Notes: generated by a model not told the origin, from the sequence alone. DNA of 64,000 nt from Dendrophyllia cribrosa (GCA_024195265.1 JAJLRJ010000002.1:2807388-2871387); one strand, 5' to 3'. Shown: positions 20,614 to 32,815, numbered from the stretch's first letter. Numbers and translations are program-made.

Positions 20614-21499
20614 TAAAACAATATAGAAATATTTGGTGGTCCTATGGGTAATTACAAAGGCAAAGGATAAAACTACTTATACAATTCTGAAAAAAGTAAA
20701 GAGTAAACACAAATTACATTCAAATAAATATACAACGCATTGCGTGTTGACGATTGGGGGCTTGCTTTCTTTACGCTCAGAATTTGCGATAATTTTCTGC
20801 TTGTGAACACGGGTTTTAAGTCAACTTCAATGATGGATACTAGAGAATGGATTTCTTTGCGAACGCGATTGGCTGATCGTTGATCTTTAAACGGCAACGT
20901 TATGAAAACAGGTGGATCTGGTGGAATCGCTCGTGGCTCTCTATCAGGTTCCTGGTTGAATCTTTGTGTTGTAGAGTCAGCCAATGTTTTAGGTGCGTAA
21001 TTTGTCACATTCTGTCGAAAAAGCTTCTTTGGTTGAAGGTGGGCGGTATACACGATCAACCATCGTGTTGACTAAGACTGTTGTCTACGTGGCTTTGAAA
21101 ATGGAGCAGGAGCCTTGTGTCAGTTGGTTTTCTATAGGTGAATTGTACGAACAAACGGTGAATTGTACGAACAAACAGACGGTGTAGCCATGGGCTCGCC
21201 ACTTGGCCCACTATTGGCTAATGTTTTCATGTGCCATATAGAGAACCAACTGGAACAAAGGAACATGACCCCGTCCTTTTATCGAAGATATGTTGATGAC
21301 ACTTTGGTCACAATACCCAACACAGAATCAGCGACAGATTTTTTTCCAAGAGCTCAACGACGTCCGTCCTAGCTTGTCTTTCACCATGGAACTTGAACAC
21401 GAGTGCTCTATTCCATTCCTCGGTACAGTCATCACAAGATGCGGTAACACACTAACAACGGAAGTCTATGAGCAAACTATTGAATTCAAAGCTTTTTAA
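20460..21499. mobile_element. Penelope-like element fragments, head to head (unit A)
   Basis: Minus-strand frame about 20,710-21,060 encodes the linker between RT and the GIY-YIG domain (LPFKDQRSANRVRKE, LKPVFTSRKLSQ, then in a shifted frame CVVYLFECNLC). Plus-strand frame 21,163-21,499 encodes an RT piece with TDGVAMGSPLGPLLAN, RRYVDDTLV and IPFLGT. The plus-strand piece has a frameshift near 21,345 and a 20-bp tandem duplication just before it. The outer minus-strand end carries (TA)n and a GACGTTTCGATGC motif like that of the palindromic element at 56.5-58.3 kb. No GIY-YIG catalytic core remains. Confidence 0.65.
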
Positions 21500-21507
21500 A
21501 TTCGTCT

Positions 21508-21682
21508 GTAACAAGTGAGACTTTTCTAGTCGATTGGTAATAAAAGGATGCCGTTAGCAACCCTGAAGACCAAACCAAACGAAAACAAACCAAAAGGCTT
21601 TGTTCACATTATCTGAAAACGATAAAAGCCTTTAGTTGATAAGTGAGTTAAGTAACCCAAGTTTCATAGAAATATTTCAGTT
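21508..21682 (-). repeat. Right arm of distant inverted repeat
   Basis: Inverted, diverged counterpart of 15341-15513, containing an AAACCAAACC-type run instead of the GGTTT run. Confidence 0.65.
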
Positions 21683-22172
21683 TTCTATCATTTGTGGATT
21701 TGGCGTGGATTAGTGGATTATTATTATTTCTCCGTGTATGGAAATCCTTTTTTTATTTATTTATTTATTGCCACACACAAAAAGCACTACTTACAATACC
21801 TTACAATACAGTTTCTTACATTACTTGGGTTACAGTTACTCATACTACAAACAATACGCTGACTTACTTACAATAGGATTACTTGCGATACATTACGTAT
21901 GCGTACAATTTTAATTTTTGATTAGTTAAATGGGACTTATAATAAATGACTTACTTACAATAACAGCTAAACTTATTTTATATTTTTACATTTCTATTTC
22001 AAATCACTTCAAATTAATATACGTATACTGTAAAAGTTTACACAATCTAATGTACACGCACACACACAAGTGTATGGAAATCCTGATGAATGACTCTTCT
22101 TGTTTGATACATTACATGCAACGACTATCGACTTTCAGTTCTCAATATGGATTTGCCAAACCGTCCAAGTTT
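21683..22172. other. 3' flank of the reverse GPCR gene, unit A
   Basis: Low-complexity TTAC-rich stretch at about 21,780-21,900, then AT-rich DNA. The last 110 bases match unit B about 42,145-42,255, the flank of the broken reverse GPCR. Confidence 0.4.
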
Positions 22173-23162
22173 TTAATCTCTTAACTCGACGGACAGCCTC
22201 TTCAAGATCCTTTGGAAGATCACTGTCTTAAGCACAGAGCGAAAATCGCGTTTGGATAATGTACAAAGGAGCGGATTTGAAAGAGGTGGTATGAAGCAAA
22301 TAATAACCGACAAACGCTCCACCCAAGATGGCATGGGTGACAACTGTGACGATTCTGTGTGATCCCTTAACATGGTCAAGAAAAATGGCAACCAACAGCC
22401 AACAAATATTACCATCATGATCAACAAAACACTGTTTCCTCTCCATGCATGATGACGCACAACATGAGTTTGTTGCTGAAGGGCATTGCACAGTTGACGA
22501 TCGCTTTTGCTGTGTTTGAATGAAATGTAAAATATGCGTCCATAAATATAACACATCAGAAGTAGAGGAACCGCAAAGAACAGAACAATGCAGGCTTTGC
22601 TGTACTTTAAATCGATGTCTTCGGTTCTATCGTGATATTCTCTCAGGAGGGTTTCATCAAGGCCGTACCAAGACAACTGAATAATAGACGCAACAAATGA
22701 AACCAGCCACACAACGAAAGTGGCAGCGATCGCTCGACATTTTGTGATAAGAGAGAGGTACCGCAAGGGATGAACTATGTCAATGTAACGATCAGAAGCG
22801 ATAAGGAGAACATGACAAACTGAAGAAATGGCGGTGAAGCGAATAAACATCGCCGAAGACACGCAGTGATAAAAAACATTTCCCAACGAGCAGATTAAAA
22901 AAAGAGGAATTCCCACTAGACCTGAAATTAGATCCGAGAATGCCAACGACGTAAGAAACATGTTGGTGAGAGTTCTCAGTGTTTTCTTTTTGTAGATCAA
23001 GTAGATCACGAGGGCATTCGCTGCAGTGATCAATAGGCAGATGAAGGCGAACAGTACAATCAGTGGTAAGGTAAGAAATTGCACTTTAAGGTGAGTTTCA
23101 TTACATGATCCATTGTTCCGACCAACGCTTTTGTTAAGTATATCTGATGATAGTTCTTGCAT
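22173..23162 (-). CDS. Rhodopsin-class GPCR, reverse-strand paralogue (329 aa)
   Basis: Single coding exon from ATG 23160-23162 to TAA 22173-22175. Same architecture as the plus-strand receptors: sequons at N17 and N21, TM1 with N49, TM2 with LAFSD (D77), DRY at 124-126, TM4 W, FFAVP in TM5, GCWLPFF in TM6, and NPLLC ending TM7. The intracellular loops and C-terminus are clearly diverged from the 342-residue set (HSKSDRQL, FQRILKRLSVELRD). It is convergent with copy A, about 20 kb apart, and is the only intact reverse copy in the window. A TATTTAA-like box on the minus strand about 210 bases upstream (near 23,375) could be its promoter. Likely a membrane receptor; the ligand is unknown. Confidence 0.9.
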   Translation of the reverse strand: MQELSSDILNKSVGRNNGSCNETHLKVQFLTLPLIVLFAFICLLITAANALVIYLIYKKKTLRTLTNMFLTSLAFSDLISGLVGIPLFLICSLGNVFYHCVSSAMFIRFTAISSVCHVLLIASDRYIDIVHPLRYLSLITKCRAIAATFVVWLVSFVASIIQLSWYGLDETLLREYHDRTEDIDLKYSKACIVLFFAVPLLLMCYIYGRIFYISFKHSKSDRQLCNALQQQTHVVRHHAWRGNSVLLIMMVIFVGCWLPFFLTMLRDHTESSQLSPMPSWVERLSVIICFIPPLSNPLLCTLSKRDFRSVLKTVIFQRILKRLSVELRD

Positions 23163-23466
23163 ATTTACAATGTAGTGTTAGTTTTGGTTGCTCCAAACTT
23201 GTAATTATGGTTGACGTTTTTTCACGGTTGACTTTTTCACAAAATCCAAGTAACCGCACAAAGGCTGGCTGATGGAATGGAAATGTTTAAGGATGGACAT
23301 CAAATTTACCTCTAAAACTCATAAATAATTCACGACGAGAACAGAAAAAGGAAATCATTACCGTGAAGGAGGTTTAAATACCCGGTCGTAATTTGCATAG
23401 ATTTTGGCGATTTTATTCCCTTGTTTTCTCTGCATTTAATGCTCAGTTTGAGAAGCTATATTAAAA
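23163..23466 (-). promoter_or_regulatory. 5' flank of reverse GPCR
   Basis: Contains, on the minus strand, GGGTATTTAAACC near 23,370-23,383, similar to the TATTTAAG upstream of the plus-strand genes. No other features seen. Confidence 0.35.
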
Positions 23467-23596
23467 ATTCGAAAGAGTGTTTCATAAGGTTTTCAAAAAC
23501 CTCGAAGTGGGTTAAAATAAACTCGGTTGCGCCTCGTTTTTCGATCCACTTCTCGGTGTTTGGATATCCTGATGAAACACTCTTCCTCGTGTTTGA
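23467..23596. repeat. Palindromic MITE-like repeat
   Basis: The left arm GAAAGAGTGTTTCATAAGG...CGAAGTGGG pairs with the right arm CCACTTCTCGG...GATGAAACACTCTT around a GGTTGCGCCTCG centre. A related copy lies at 42070-42186. Confidence 0.6.
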
Positions 23597-25330
23597 TATA
23601 TTACATAAATTACAATCACTTTAACAATGCAACCTGGCATGAAAAACGTCTGTCGTTTTACCCTAAAAGCACTAACAGTTTTAAGTTTCATGCAACAGTG
23701 TTCATTGTTTTATTGTAGTCACTCATCAAATTCACTCATTCATATGAATTTTTTAGTCTCAAATCCTCAGCAATAGAAAAAACTATTGGCAAAAAACAAA
23801 AATTTAGAAATTCAAATATATTCTTCAAACGCAGATCTTATCCGGCAGATTACTGCCGGTACAAAGATAACAAAGACAAATACAGGATATAAAACGTTTT
23901 CCTGAGGTGAACAAACAAATTACAAATTTCCTAAGTGGATTTTATTTCCGTGGTTTCCGTGTTTTAAAAGGCGAAGGCTTTTGAACTTAAAGAAGTCGTC
24001 TTCTCGAATTTTCTCCATAATATATATATAATATGGACCATAGAGTTCACATTCAGTATGTTTTATGCCTGAGGCTAAATTGAGATCGTTCTCAGTTCGA
24101 TTGTTTGGATAACATGCCAGATACATGAGATGCACAAAACGGTTTTATTATTTTAATTGCTATTTACATTTCAAAAATTTTTTAAAGTCACGTATTCGGA
24201 ATATTTGCAACGAATTGAGCGGCTTTATGCCAGATACACGGGATATACAGCATGTATTTAATATTCGGCTATTTTCATTTTAAAAAATTAGATCGGCAGT
24301 ATGTCAGCTTAAAAATTCCACGTAATAAATTACTAGATTAAAAACTAAAGTTTTCTTAAGTAAATTGTCGCCTCAAACTTTCTTAACATCGACAAATTTT
24401 AACGCTTTTTGTTTTCGGAAGAAAGGTTGGCTAGGAAAGCCGATAAAGCAGCTAGCAAATTCACGAGATAAGATCACTTTACCGAAAGAGCCGAAAAGCT
24501 CAAACTGTGTTAGCTTTCAAATATATTCGTTTAAGGCAGTAAAATAATCTGGTAAAACAGTAGAACACCATTCCAAGCGTTTTCCTAAACATTCCCCGTT
24601 AGGCGCCCTTGATTAGATGTTTGAAAATCGTGTTTGACGGAATATTTGCAACGCGTTGAGCAGTTTTAGCGATGGTATCAATGCATGCTATGACTACATG
24701 ATATTGGACAACAGCTGAAAACATCATGTTCCCTCGAAGATCTTCCTTGAAATACCTTCATCTGCTTTTTTAGCAGTGTACGATTGTATTTTCAAGCGAT
24801 ATTACGATATTGGAAATAGAAAAGTTTAGACAAGTGTACATGTAGAAAAGTGCAATTTCCAGATTGAGGTAAGATATGGAGACAGGTTACTTAAATGAAA
24901 GCTTTTCAATGTATGAATCACTGATTCGTTCCGCGAATCATGGTCATGAAACGTAGCCCTGTATTTATCATTTATGAAATGATAGTTTGTTCTTCTGATT
25001 AACTTAATATTGCCTTTTTTCATCAATATATTTGAAAAGTCATACAAGTTATTAAGTTAGCAGTGTACGATTTTAATTTCAAGCAATATTATAATGGAAA
25101 TAAAAAAGTATGGAAGAGCGGTGTAAGTTTGTACAGGCGACAACTGAAGGTAATTTCCGGATTCATCTTCTGTAATACAAATATGGTGACATGGTCACTT
25201 TGAAATAATGAATGACTGATTTGTTCGGTGAACCATTGTCACGAAACTTAGAACTTTAGAACTACATGTATTTTTCATTAAAATAGTTTCTTTCCTTGAT
25301 TAACCTAACAATAACTTTTTCTCCAAACTA
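23597..25330. other. Unit flank without genes
   Basis: AT-rich, collinear with unit B 52,770-54,385 at lower identity than the front of the unit. Open frames are short and not conserved as proteins. Confidence 0.4.
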
Positions 25331-25554
25331 TTTATAAAAACTTGACTGCATTTCGGTCGAATGAATAAAACACTTTACTGTGATATCTTGCCTCGCCGCA
25401 ACTCATCAACTGTGTTTTAAGACTGAATAAAAATGAAACTGAAGAAGAAATTGGCTTGTAAAATTAGCCTTACACGACTTTTAGCCACAAGCGGTTCGAA
25501 AAAAAAAAATGAACAAAAGAAAGAGAAAAAAAAGAAAAAGAAAAACTAAAAATT

Positions 25555-25634
25555 GCGTCACCTGGATTCGAACTCGCGATCTCTATCAAGTGCCGGTCCT
25601 GTAGCAGAGTGCACTACCACTGTACCACCGGTCG
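25555..25634 (-). other. tRNA-like sequence (tRNA pseudogene or SINE head)
   Basis: On the minus strand: GGTGGTACAGTGGTAGTGCA as an A-box/D-arm and GAGTTCGAATCC as a canonical B-box/T-loop, 80 bases in all, followed by a T-rich run. The outer stem pairs only partly and the anticodon arm is not convincing, so I do not call a functional tRNA. Confidence 0.45.
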
Positions 25635-26899
25635 ACAAATTGCTTTGTGCCTTAAATTTTCATATTTAAGTCGTCTCTATGTTGACTGGCAGTTTTACCA
25701 ACTTTTTGTTTGTTTTTGTCTGCTATTACTTTTAAACTAGAAATACGTGTCTCGCAGAACCTCGCGAAGCTTGGGGAGGATGCACTGCAAAATTTCAGCA
25801 ATGTGGGAGGGAGAGATGGAATTTCTGATTTGACTGGAGAGGTTGAGTTGCATGCCGGCAATGGCCCGAAATTTAAAGTTGAGACATTTTCGTTCCTAGT
25901 CGCTTCCATTTAACTTGTACTTAGTACCCTATCTTCCTAAAAAAAAAAAAAAAGGAGCTGGTACTGGTCAGGTTTTGAGCTGTGGGTCGCTGTAACTGCT
26001 ATGGGACTGGGTATCAAAAGATCCTCAGGCCCTTCCCTCCCCCCCCCCCCCCCCCCCCAAACCTATCTTCATTAATTTTTGTCAGAAGGAAAATTGGTCT
26101 GAAAGTGTATTTATAGTACTGTTGTGGACATGGGTTGTGGACATGGGTCGAGGACAATATGCAGTGCATGTGTTCTGTTTATTTTGATTGGGTGAGAGTT
26201 TGTTTATCAGGAATACAGCTAACTCCTGCTGTCTTGATTAAATTCCATTTTTGAAGCTTGTGAGTGCTATCTCCCAAATTAACCTGTTCCCTTTAGATAC
26301 TGCTGATGTTTTTGTTCTATATACTGGGTATCAAATAATTGCTAACCCAATTCACTATTCGCTTGAATGGTTGAGATCGCAGGAGTTTACTGTTGCTGAA
26401 GAGTGATGTTGCACAATAAAATAACAACTCAATGGTGGTACAGTTGTAGTAAAAATAATAATTTAATCTTACTCAAAAAGAGCAATGAGACTACAGTAAC
26501 ATAGAATAGTAAAACCTCCTAACATACCATAGATAATAGTAATTAAATGTAGCATTGTCATATGCATACAATGTTATGTAATGTAAGCTTATATCAAGAT
26601 TCTTAGTGAGAATTTCAATAAACATCAATTTACAGTATGAACTTAGAGAATAGTTTCCAGTGTTTGAGTACTAATATATTATATTGAAAAACAGGTCCTC
26701 TCATCATCTACCTGTCAATTTTTAGGTACTTTAAATCTTGTTTTTTGCAAAAGGTAAATTAAAGAATAAGCTTAATTTATAGAGGGTTGTACGTATATAA
26801 GCTTAAAAGGCTAGGTTGTTTGAATTGAAGAGCATTGGAGAGCGAATTAAAGTGTGGTGATTTGAGCTAGATTTCTTAATCGTTCTTCTTCTCTGAGCC

Positions 26900-27320
26900 T
26901 TTCTTGTAATCTGTGTTTGCTTTTCCCTACCGTATGAAAGATATTCGTCACGAGTATTTAGCTGATCGTGCAATTCTTGCCGCCTCTTGTTGCGTCTATA
27001 AACAAATCATTTTGTCCAACACTTTCAGTCGGTGTCGCCTCTTCTGATCGGTTTCGTTCAGAAGGCGTTCAAGGCGTTTGAACCTACTCAAACGGTGTGC
27101 CTAGGCTGTTCGAAGTCTTTGCAAACGATGCTCACGTTGTTTCTTCGATGCTCGATCGCGGTGAATTTCAAGTCGCCGTTCTCGCTCCAGCGGAGTTTCG
27201 GTGGTTAATTGTCTCGGGCAAGGATTTCCAGCCACTTTTTGAAGCCAGTGTTGTTGTTGTTTCTCATTTGCATCAGAAATTGGTCGTGTTTCACCGACGA
27301 TGAGTAAGGATAAACTTGTC
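26900..27320 (-). pseudogene. Arg-rich repeat protein remnant
   Basis: The minus-strand frame has ETPLERERRLEIHRDRASKK, and in shifted frames NETDQKRRHRL and RRNKRRQELHDQL. This (E/N)T-x(2-4)-RR-L type repeat is often found at the N-terminus of large transposon proteins such as Helitron-like ones in invertebrates. No helicase or nuclease domain is present. Family assignment is tentative. Confidence 0.25.
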
Positions 27321-27407
27321 AGCCCGGCCGCCATGAATAAACATGAAAGCGTGCCATTGTCAGCGGTCCCGATTTTTGTTGCCAGGCAACTGCCGGACAC
27401 CATCAAG

Positions 27408-27408
<1 letters not shown>

Positions 27409-27459
<51 letters not shown>
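27409..27459. repeat. (TA)n microsatellite
   Basis: About 25 TA repeats. Confidence 0.9.
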
Positions 27460-27461
<2 letters not shown>

Positions 27462-28596
27462 TCGCTCGAATTCGCGCGGCTCAGCTCCCGAGGGCCGACA
27501 AATTTATAAACCTCGCTTCGCGAGGAATAACATTAATTTTCAAATGAAAACCATTTCTATTTTCAATTAGTACACCCTAGGTGTAAAATGAATCAACTAA
27601 TACATCATTCATCACTGATTGCGAGGTGGTTTTCTTACGAATTCTTTTGTGTTAAAGTATATCAAGGTAAAGCCCGTTAACTCTTAAATTCAACAAAAAA
27701 ATTTTAAGAATAAAAAGGTAAAACCTCTCAAAAGTAAAAAAAACCGGTCTTTCTGAGACGGCACACATCTCCCTTTTTCCATGGTAAAATACGAACCGCG
27801 AATCTTGGAGTTTTATTCGCCCGGCCACTTTCAGTGGAATCCTTTGCCTGTAAATCGTGGAACTGAATTTGGTCATAGCCGTGGAGTTGTATTTCGTTGT
27901 GTAAAGTTGATCTTCTTTAATTTTGTCGGCAATTAAATCAGCAAACATACAGGTACTTGTTTTATTTGATCATTGGAAGCGGACATTAGTTTTAATAGTG
28001 CAACTTAAATTTAAACAACGACAACAGTTCCTTCGTCGACATTCGATCCCACTCGATTGCTCTGCGATGCTTCGCATCGATCGCTGCGACCCCGTTGAAC
28101 TTTTTCAAAATGCTAGTTGTTTAAAATAAATTTTCAGTCGTTAACTTGCTCGATGGAAAGGTTAAGATGAATATACTTCACATAAATACTATTTTTAAAG
28201 AAATGCTCATCCGTTTCTTAATTTCATCCCTAAACAATTTTTCCCGTAATGGCGGCCGAATTCGGGGAAAACTTTCTCGATCCAACTTTGGTACATATAC
28301 GAGTAATACCCTGAAAGCGCGCCACATACCGTAATTATGCGTACTTTCATAGGTTATTATGCGTATCTTACACTCATAATAATCGTTAGTGACGTCTTTA
28401 AAAATTAAAATACTTGAAAAACAGCATTTTACAGTTAATATACTGCTTTGACGCTTAAAGTACGGATAATAACCGTAAAACACCGTACGGTACGAATATT
28501 ATCCTGTACTCCAAAAACATTTTGACACTCCAGAAACAATCTGACACCTGTTAAGTTTGTTTTCTCGGCGGGACAGGGTCAGTCCTTGGTGGGGGT

Positions 28597-28619
28597 GGGG
28601 GGGGGGGGGGGGGGGGGGG
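28597..28619 (+). repeat. G23 homopolymer
   Basis: Homologous to the G25 run at 54518-54542 in unit B; both follow GGGACAG(G/A)GTCAGTCCTTGG. Confidence 0.85.
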
Positions 28620-30837
28620 ATGTTCTTGGTACTGTTACACGAGCGAATATTTTCTTGCGACTTGCAACGACGATGACGATCGGACAAGTTGCTGATTGTA
28701 CATCTCGTCAGCGTTGCGTTGCAAGTTGAATTGCAGGAAACAATTGCTTCCTCTCCCCTTATTTACTCCACATTGCCCTCTTTATTCACTTCACCCTCTC
28801 CCCTTATTCACTCCCCCCTCTTATGATAAAGTCCAAATGGTGTTTGTGAGAATTAACTACAAAAAATATGACCTGTAAATAACATAAATCAACGGGACTC
28901 CGTCTAATACTTACGAAGGGAAGATTATTCTGAAATGTTTCAGTTTGGCCGATTCGTTTCTTTTTTTAGATTTAAATATAAATTTTGCTATTCGTTATAA
29001 TGGTAAGAACATAAGAGGCGTTAAAGCCGATAGTTAATTTCGGCAAAAGAAAACGTGATAGTTAATTTGACCGATTTAAAATTTTTATTATCGAAGCTGC
29101 AGGCAACTGGTTGTCTCATATTGTTTCATATACTGTCCTCTTAAATAGGTTCATCGATGAAACACGAGAGCTAAACGCTTAATTGCTTTTCTTTTAAGAA
29201 ATTGAAGGTGTTTAGTTCTCAGTTATGCATGGAAAGGAACATAAACTAAACAAGTGTTTGACGTTAGAAATGAACCCTGGTAGTGTGTTCCTATCAAGTA
29301 AGATATCTATCTGTTAAACTTAACGTTCGACAGATATATTTTTATTATATTTGATTATATATGCAAATATTATAGAATATGTCGAGTAGCGAGTTAGGAA
29401 GCAAAACTGTTTCTTTCTAAAAAATTGGGTTAAGTTAAACGTAATCACATCTAAAACCTATCTATTATCAACAAACTTATCGGGTTTAAACTCCCTCGCT
29501 TTTACCCCCAAGACTTACATGAAAATTCACGAGAAAGAAATGCAATAATGATATTATGTATAAAAGTAAAACTGGAGGAATCTAAATGAGTTGGGCTTGA
29601 TGACTATTTGTATATATACAGAAGTCACATTTGAGGACGAAGCCGGGAAAATGCAAATTTATTTCAATAAATTCTCCTTGCTTTAATTCTATAGTTTTCT
29701 GTTAGCTCAGAGGAACAAATTTTTTCGCGCCAAATTTGCTGATAGTCTCAAAATGACGATAAGAAATCCATTTTACTCGTAAGAGAACAATTAGTTTTAT
29801 ATCCTTCTTGGGAATCCAACATTCACTGTGATAAATTGGGATATATTTGGTATAAACATATTGTTTTTTTTTGCTCTCAGTGAGACACTTTCTCTGTTTG
29901 TCAGTCCTCTGGCTTAAGAGTGACTTCCAATTTCTCCTAAAGCCAGCGACACACAGACGTTTTTATACGCTTTTGTAGCATCAAAATTGATGGCCAGCAA
30001 AAATCGCAAGAGAATTTCGCCGCTATTTAGCATGTCAAATATAGCCGCGATTTCGATTGCTGGCTGGCGAAAATTGACGCAGCACGTAAAAGGGGACACC
30101 TGGCGATATTCGCCTACCGCCGCAGCGACCGTATAAAATCGCCTAGTGTGTCGCCGGCTTTTATAGAAAATCAATATGTTATCATCAAAGCAGACAGGAC
30201 CAGACAGGTAAGAACCAATTTTTAAAGGATACTATAGCATTTACTTCATAGAAATATCATCTTGACTTATATTTTAAAATAGTAAGGCACGCCTGCTTCA
30301 TATACACATGCAATGTTTGTTAAGTAACTCACGAAATGAAAGCCACAGTTAGTCGAGAGACTAGTTATGAAACTTTGCAATCTGCAATGGTCGATTACAA
30401 AGCAACTATAAATTATGTTGAAAGTTCGACGACCGTGCATGCACATATTTTGTTTTTCAATCACTGCGAACAAAGTTCCAGATCTATTTTTGTACCTTGT
30501 GTACGGGCAAGACCGAAAAACGTTAATGAAAGAATCGAACAAGGAAACTTGCAGAGTTCATAACTATTGTGTCTTATTAACTATGTGCAAGCTTGGTAAA
30601 TATTGTGGCACAGTGGCAGCACCACAGCGAATTACTAATCATTCAACTCTCACTTGAATGCATTGTTCACACTTAACGATTTCAATTTTCTTCTCAGATA
30701 AAAGTTTAAACTAACTTTATAGCAAGGTAAAGAGTACCACATGAAAGTAATCGCACTTAAAGCTCGCACTTTAGGATTTCATCCACAGATCATGACTCAA
30801 AATATAATTTAAAACCACATTGTGCATGCAGCGTAAC
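28620..30837. other. Unit flank without genes
   Basis: Collinear with unit B 54,545-58,810 once the Penelope-like palindrome is removed. No supported gene. Confidence 0.4.
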
Positions 30838-31215
30838 AAACAGCACCACAGGAAAGTACTGCTGCTCAATACCCTTCATTTCAGTGGTTGCATGGTAGCA
30901 TATTTGGTCCACAGGCTCAAAAGTTAAAAACACCTTGTACAGCAGAATAAACAGCACCACAGGAGATTACTGCTCAACAGCCTTTGACAGCATTTGAGTG
31001 GTTACACTGACGTAATATAGTTTATATCCACACAGGCACAAAATTTAAAACAACTTGTACAGAAAAATTTAACAGAACCACAGGAAAGTACTGCTCAATA
31101 GCCTAAGTTTGAGTGGTTACAATTAGTATATTTTATCCACAGACTCAAAAGTAAAAAAAACACCTTGTACAGCAAAATAGATAGAACCACAGGGGTGTAC
31201 TGCTGAATACATGAC
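30838..31215 (+). repeat. About 114-bp tandem repeat, unit A (about 3 copies)
   Basis: Units begin AACAGCACCACAGGAAAGTA, continue CTGCTCAATA, and include ATCCACAGACTCAAAAGT and ACACCTTGTACAGCA. The unit B counterpart (58815-59395) has about five copies. Confidence 0.7.
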
Positions 31216-31699
31216 TTATGTCATTTTTGTTGTTTGATTCTAGAAAGGAATAGTAAGTGAATTTGGTCAATACTATTTTCTACCTTAAATAATTTATCAA
31301 AAAGGCAATCTTTCGAAATCAGTGTTTTAGAGGGAAGTCAGTGAGTTATTCGCAGATAATGCGGTGTTTAATTTAACACCGTCTTCAACATGAAAACCAT
31401 AGCACATTGAATAATTCGCTTTGACAAATTGAAACAATATTGAAAAAGAAATCTGACCTCCGCATTTCAATTTTGTGAAACGCAAACTTCCATTAAGACA
31501 ACTGATCTCCCAGCGGGAAATTAAAAAAGAAAAAAGACTTTTTTTTAACCAAGATAAGCTCGCTCGACTTTCAAAAATATATTCAATATTATTGCTAATC
31601 AGTGTTAGTAAAGCCTCAAGGTAAAACAACACTTGCATAAGTGAAGTGATAGTGCAAAAACGGCTTTGACTTTCATAATAAAAATACGAGAAACAATGA
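31216..31699. other. Junction of units A and B
   Basis: Continuous with 59,440-59,870 at the B/C junction. The tandem repeat directly left of the junction may have promoted unequal exchange (inference). No gene. Confidence 0.4.
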
Positions 31700-31708
31700 T
31701 ATAAAAAA

Positions 31709-32490
31709 GGATGTTACTAAAAGCGGGAACGGGGAACCGGGAACGGGGAACGGGGAACGGGGGTCTGGGAACGAGCAGTCAGCGGTATTCGCCATAAAAT
31801 ATAGGTCCTTCATATATGCATTGGTTGTTATTGTAAAGAAATTTCAAAATGGTGGTCGCGACCGGGATCGCGACGAGAAAGCGAACCACAGAAAAAGCAA
31901 ATTATACCTTTCATCTCAGGTAATAAGATTTAAAAGGAACTCGGAATCGTAACGTTGTGTTTATTTGTGCTTTGTACCGTCTGGCAGAGGCAGTGTATCA
32001 CCGTTTTTGCAGCGATGAATCGAAACGAATAAAATCGAGATCAATCAAACTCAAAGCAGTAGTGACACCCAGAACTATGCTTTTATTCCAGATCACATAC
32101 AAGTATTGCTTCTACAAAGAATTCAAAGGTAAAAAAACAAAGCCTGATAAATAAACTGATACATACATGTATGTTTCTGTACAGATCAAAAACAGTTTTT
32201 TGTATTAACAATTATAGATTCACTGACGTAGACAAAGCGTGTGACTTTAGAATTTATTGTCAATCAGTTAAACTAGAAAGTTTCTAATTAAAAGTTTTAA
32301 CAGCAATAACCAACATATTATCAAATTGACATATTATCAACATATTAACAGAAAACTGTGTGCAACTAGGGTAGAGTATAGCTTATTACTTAGTGCAATT
32401 TTGCCCTTTGTGGAAATTTTGTGTTATTTTGCAATTGTGTCATGATCATGTTAATCATTTGTATTACCATAGACTGAAGGGAATATTGCA
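31709..32490 (+). repeat. Left long TIR of foldback element
   Basis: Pairs with 35040-35734. Conserved landmarks include the GGGAAC array, GTCGCGAC..., a 65-codon frame without ATG (31957-32154) mirrored at 35309-35506, and ACCATAGACTGAAGGGAA at the inner end. The arms differ by small indels. Confidence 0.85.
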
Positions 32491-32717
32491 AACAGCATAT
32501 GTTTACCTTACTTTCAAGAGTCCCTTTATCTCAAATAATATGTGCTTTTTTTACTATTGAATTTTCCGGATTTGACTATAACAGAACATGACAATGCTTT
32601 GTATTCCTTATATGCAAAGATATGTACAGGTGTACGGTGCATTACTACAGCATTATCTTGTAATGTACTCATCTCATCTAATTTCTGTCATGGCTGTGAT
32701 TCAGCTAAAATTCCAAA

Positions 32718-32815
32718 ACCTTCCTTAAACAAGCATCTCAAACTTGGTGTGTTCAATTGTTCATATTCATCACACACTTTAGTGTGTTTTATGTTAGAAT
32801 AAAAGTAGCAAAAAT
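32718..32815 (+). repeat. Internal direct repeat, copy 1
   Basis: TTAAACAAGCATCTCAAAC through AATAAAAGTAGCAAAAA, repeated at 33221-33318, about 500 bases downstream in the same orientation. Confidence 0.7.

Larger units (their letters stand above)
25331..28555. other. Unit A-specific 3.2 kb block
   Basis: Absent from unit B, where about 125 bases occupy the place (54,385-54,490). It holds a tRNA-like sequence, a C20 run (26039-26058), a (TA)n run (27409-27459), a possible coding remnant at 25710-25913 and an Arg-rich remnant at 26,900-27,320. No terminal repeats were found, so insertion in A and deletion in B are both possible. Confidence 0.5.
1..31578. repeat. Segmental duplication unit A (left edge outside window)
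   Basis: Position 1 aligns with about 31,579 and about 59,810. Collinearity of A with B is near-identical from the GPCR upstream region through 8,800, again from 14,400 to 15,850, and in a more diverged form from 23,620 to 31,570. Differences are mainly whole insertions present in one unit. Unit A holds one plus-strand and one minus-strand intact GPCR gene. The order is GPCR, Harbinger site, SINE/minisatellite, LTR site, small palindrome, minus-strand SINE, OTU segment, reverse GPCR, long flank. Confidence 0.85.

Noticed and set aside
25555..25634. Functional tRNA gene
   Set aside because: A and B boxes are present, but the acceptor and anticodon stems pair poorly.
31957..32154. 65-codon frame present in both foldback arms (also 35309-35506)
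   Set aside because: No ATG and no known domain; its duplication is explained by the inverted repeat.
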